7,668 nt of DNA from Paracoccaceae bacterium (GTDB taxonomy: Bacteria; Pseudomonadota; Alphaproteobacteria; Rhodobacterales; Rhodobacteraceae): contig NYTF01000033.1 of NCBI GenBank assembly GCA_002683355.1, positions 47,424 to 55,091 on the forward strand. The letters are read 5' to 3'. The notes below the pieces were generated by a model that did not search any database, was not told the DNA's origin, and was given only the letters and a program-made list of their open reading frames with translations. Numbering within the stretch: position 1 is the first letter of the stretch; each line of letters opens with the position of its first letter. Positions 5,945 through 7,668 of the stretch are shown here, one piece after another. A program made the position numbers and the translations under genes.

Positions 5945-7417
5945 ATGGACATTATTTTTTCTGCTTTTGAAATTCTTCTTCGCTGGGATGTTATAATAGC
6001 TCTACTCATTGGATCGTGTGGTGGTGTGGTTATTGGTGCGATACCTGGCGTAGGGCCAGCGGTTGCGATCGCCATTCTTCTACCCGCTACCTTTTCTTTA
6101 GAACCGATTGTGGGTCTCACTTTGCTTCTTGGTATTTATGGCTCTGCTATGTATGGAGGATCAATACCGGCTATTTTAGTTAATACACCAGGCACTCCGG
6201 TCAATGCGCTAACCACATATGACGGCTTCCCAATGACAAAACGTGGAGAAAGCCGCCGAGCTTTAAGTTTGGCCTATTCTGCTTCTTTTTTTGGAGGCGT
6301 TTTTTCAATACTTTGTTTAATTTTTTTATCACCTGTTTTGGCATATATCGCCCCAATGTTTGGATCTCGAGAAATATTTTTAGCAGCACTTTTAGGAATT
6401 ATACTTGTGATAACAGCACATCGTGGCCAAATGTTTGCCGCTGCCATGATGGCAAGCTTAGGAATCTTCATTCAAACAATCGGCATGGAGCCAATCAAAT
6501 ATTCGAAGAGATTCACCTTTGACCAATCCTGGTTAACAGGAGGTTTAAACTTAATCGTGATCGTTCTTGGCCTTTTTGCTATTTCACAAGCTATTTTATT
6601 ACTAGTACAAAAAGATAAAAGAGAAGAAGCAGTAAAAGTTACAGGTGGTCTTTTCCAGGGCTTAAAGGAACTTGGAAAACATAAACGAATTGCTTCAGTT
6701 TCGGCCAGTTTTGGTGTTATGATGGGTATGATACCAGGTGTTGGAGAGTTTACATCCCAATTTCTATCTTACACCTATGCGCAGCGAACCTCTAAAACAC
6801 CAGAAAAATTTGGAAAAGGTTCGACAGAGGGCTTAGTTGCCTCAGAAGCTGCTAATAATGCTGTTCCAGCTGCAGCAATGATCCCATTGTTAGCCTTAGG
6901 TATTCCAGGAGAAGCGTTAACTGCAATGATGCTCTCTGTATTTTATGTACATAACGTAATCCCTGGACCTAATCTGTTTCAAAATCATCTAGATTTTGTT
7001 GTCGCTCTGTATATTTCACTTTTAATATTAAATGTACTAGTTTTGGTATTTTTACTGTTCTCAACAAATTCACTATTAAAGGTCATTCAAATACCAAGTC
7101 GATTTTTAGGAATGAGTATTTTGATTTTAAGTTTTGTTGGAGTTTATAGTTTACGTAATAGTTTTACAGATTGTGCTGTCGCTGCTGGCTTTGGAGTTTT
7201 TGGATTTATTCTTAAAAGAGTAGACTTACCAATTGTGCCAATTATTTTGGGAATGGTATTAGGCGAGATAATGGAAGGGAAGCTTAGAACTTCTATGATG
7301 AACGTAAAAAATCCAATTGATTTTATCAATAGACCTATCGCACTAATTTTATTTACATTGATAATTATCGTACTTCTATTACAGGTTCGAACAGCCTGGA
7401 AAAATTTCAGAAAATAA
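5945..7417 (+). CDS. TTT transporter large membrane subunit (TctA family)
   Basis: The 490-residue permease of the tripartite tricarboxylate transporter, inner membrane, with many hydrophobic segments. Signature blocks are present: GAIPGVGPAVAIAILLP (31-47), YGGSIPAILVNTPGTP (70-85), YDGFPMTKRGE (92-102), and in the second half MMGMIPGVGEF (259-269), EAANNAVPAAAMIPLLALG (301-319) and IPGEALTA (320-327). The paired IPGVGP (33-38) and IPGVGE (263-268) motifs reflect the internal two-fold repeat of the family. Length is close to the usual 500 with no visible break. The start is ATG at 5945, 12 bases after the TctB stop, with only a weak ribosome site, suggesting coupling to upstream translation. 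It should work with the preceding receptor to import an organic solute by a cation gradient, as known for characterised TctCBA systems. Confidence 0.95.
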   Translation: MDIIFSAFEILLRWDVIIALLIGSCGGVVIGAIPGVGPAVAIAILLPATFSLEPIVGLTLLLGIYGSAMYGGSIPAILVNTPGTPVNALTTYDGFPMTKRGESRRALSLAYSASFFGGVFSILCLIFLSPVLAYIAPMFGSREIFLAALLGIILVITAHRGQMFAAAMMASLGIFIQTIGMEPIKYSKRFTFDQSWLTGGLNLIVIVLGLFAISQAILLLVQKDKREEAVKVTGGLFQGLKELGKHKRIASVSASFGVMMGMIPGVGEFTSQFLSYTYAQRTSKTPEKFGKGSTEGLVASEAANNAVPAAAMIPLLALGIPGEALTAMMLSVFYVHNVIPGPNLFQNHLDFVVALYISLLILNVLVLVFLLFSTNSLLKVIQIPSRFLGMSILILSFVGVYSLRNSFTDCAVAAGFGVFGFILKRVDLPIVPIILGMVLGEIMEGKLRTSMMNVKNPIDFINRPIALILFTLIIIVLLLQVRTAWKNFRK

Positions 7418-7425
7418 GGTAAAAA

Positions 7426-7668
7426 ATGCTAGATCAAGACTTAATTAATAAACACCGATGTAAAAAAATCTCTCCTCAAAAATTATTTATTGACGGAGAT
7501 TGGGTTAATGGAACTGGAGAAAATTTTGATATCGTTTCTCCAATCGATGGTAAACCTTTTACTTCAATTGCCCGAGCCACTGTTAGCGACATGAATAAGG
7601 CAATAAAATCTGCACGAACTGCATTTGAAAAAGGTTTGTGGTCTAATATGGTACCAGCACACCGAAAA
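7426..7668 (+). CDS. Aldehyde dehydrogenase family protein, N-terminal 81 residues, cut by right edge
   Basis: The frame opens with ATG at 7426, eight bases after the TctA stop, with AAGG about 6-8 bases upstream, and stays open to the last base. The visible part contains KLFIDGDWVNGTGENFDIVSP (about residues 20-40), DGKPFTSIARATVSDMNKAI (42-61) and ARTAFEKGLWS (64-74), the standard start of NAD(P)-dependent aldehyde dehydrogenases and most like the gamma-glutamyl-aminobutyraldehyde/betaine-aldehyde type. The catalytic Cys and Glu lie outside the window, so activity cannot be judged. Placement directly behind the transporter suggests it oxidises an aldehyde produced from the imported compound, for example after the upstream flavoenzyme acts. 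Family call is firm; substrate is an inference. Confidence 0.88.
   Translation, partial: MLDQDLINKHRCKKISPQKLFIDGDWVNGTGENFDIVSPIDGKPFTSIARATVSDMNKAIKSARTAFEKGLWSNMVPAHRK

Overview
The window reads as AT-rich, gene-dense bacterial DNA (roughly 35-40% G+C by eye). Short intergenic gaps, a periplasmic-binding-protein-dependent TTT transporter, a trimethylamine-dehydrogenase-like flavoenzyme and Tm-1-like (UPF0261) proteins suggest a Gram-negative heterotroph, most likely a marine alphaproteobacterium. The lineage is an inference from gene content only. No rRNA, tRNA, CRISPR array, insertion sequence or phage gene was seen.

Left block (about 1-1554, minus strand, transcribed right to left): the last 41 codons of a thiolase-family acetyltransferase, a HAD-family phosphatase-like protein, and the N-terminal half of a UPF0261 protein that runs off the left edge.

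Junction (about 1543-1560): the thiolase fragment is joined head to head with the C-terminal half of a second UPF0261 gene on the plus strand. Both genes lose their 5' ends at the same point. The joint lies in an 18-bp perfect inverted repeat whose other arm is 45 bp inside the UPF0261 fragment. This looks like a single inversion-type joint, either a real rearrangement or an amplification/assembly chimera. Gene order across it should not be trusted until checked.

Right block (1555-7668, plus strand): UPF0261 C-terminal half, overlapping by an ATGA with a 678-residue TMADH-like iron-sulfur flavoprotein. After a 192-bp gap holding a 20-bp perfect palindrome and a possible promoter comes a complete tripartite tricarboxylate transporter in the order binding protein (TctC type), small membrane protein (TctB type), large membrane protein (TctA type), then the start of an aldehyde dehydrogenase cut by the right edge. 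A 16-bp-stem hairpin separates the binding-protein gene from the membrane genes.

The right block looks like one uptake-and-oxidation module. The transporter would import an organic (probably carboxylated) solute, the flavoenzyme would oxidise or N-demethylate it, and the dehydrogenase would oxidise a resulting aldehyde. The flavoenzyme keeps the TMADH catalytic Tyr/His/Asp and 4Fe-4S cysteines but has lost the cysteine that anchors FMN and two of three aromatic residues that hold trimethylamine, so its substrate is probably not trimethylamine. The role of the UPF0261 protein is unknown.
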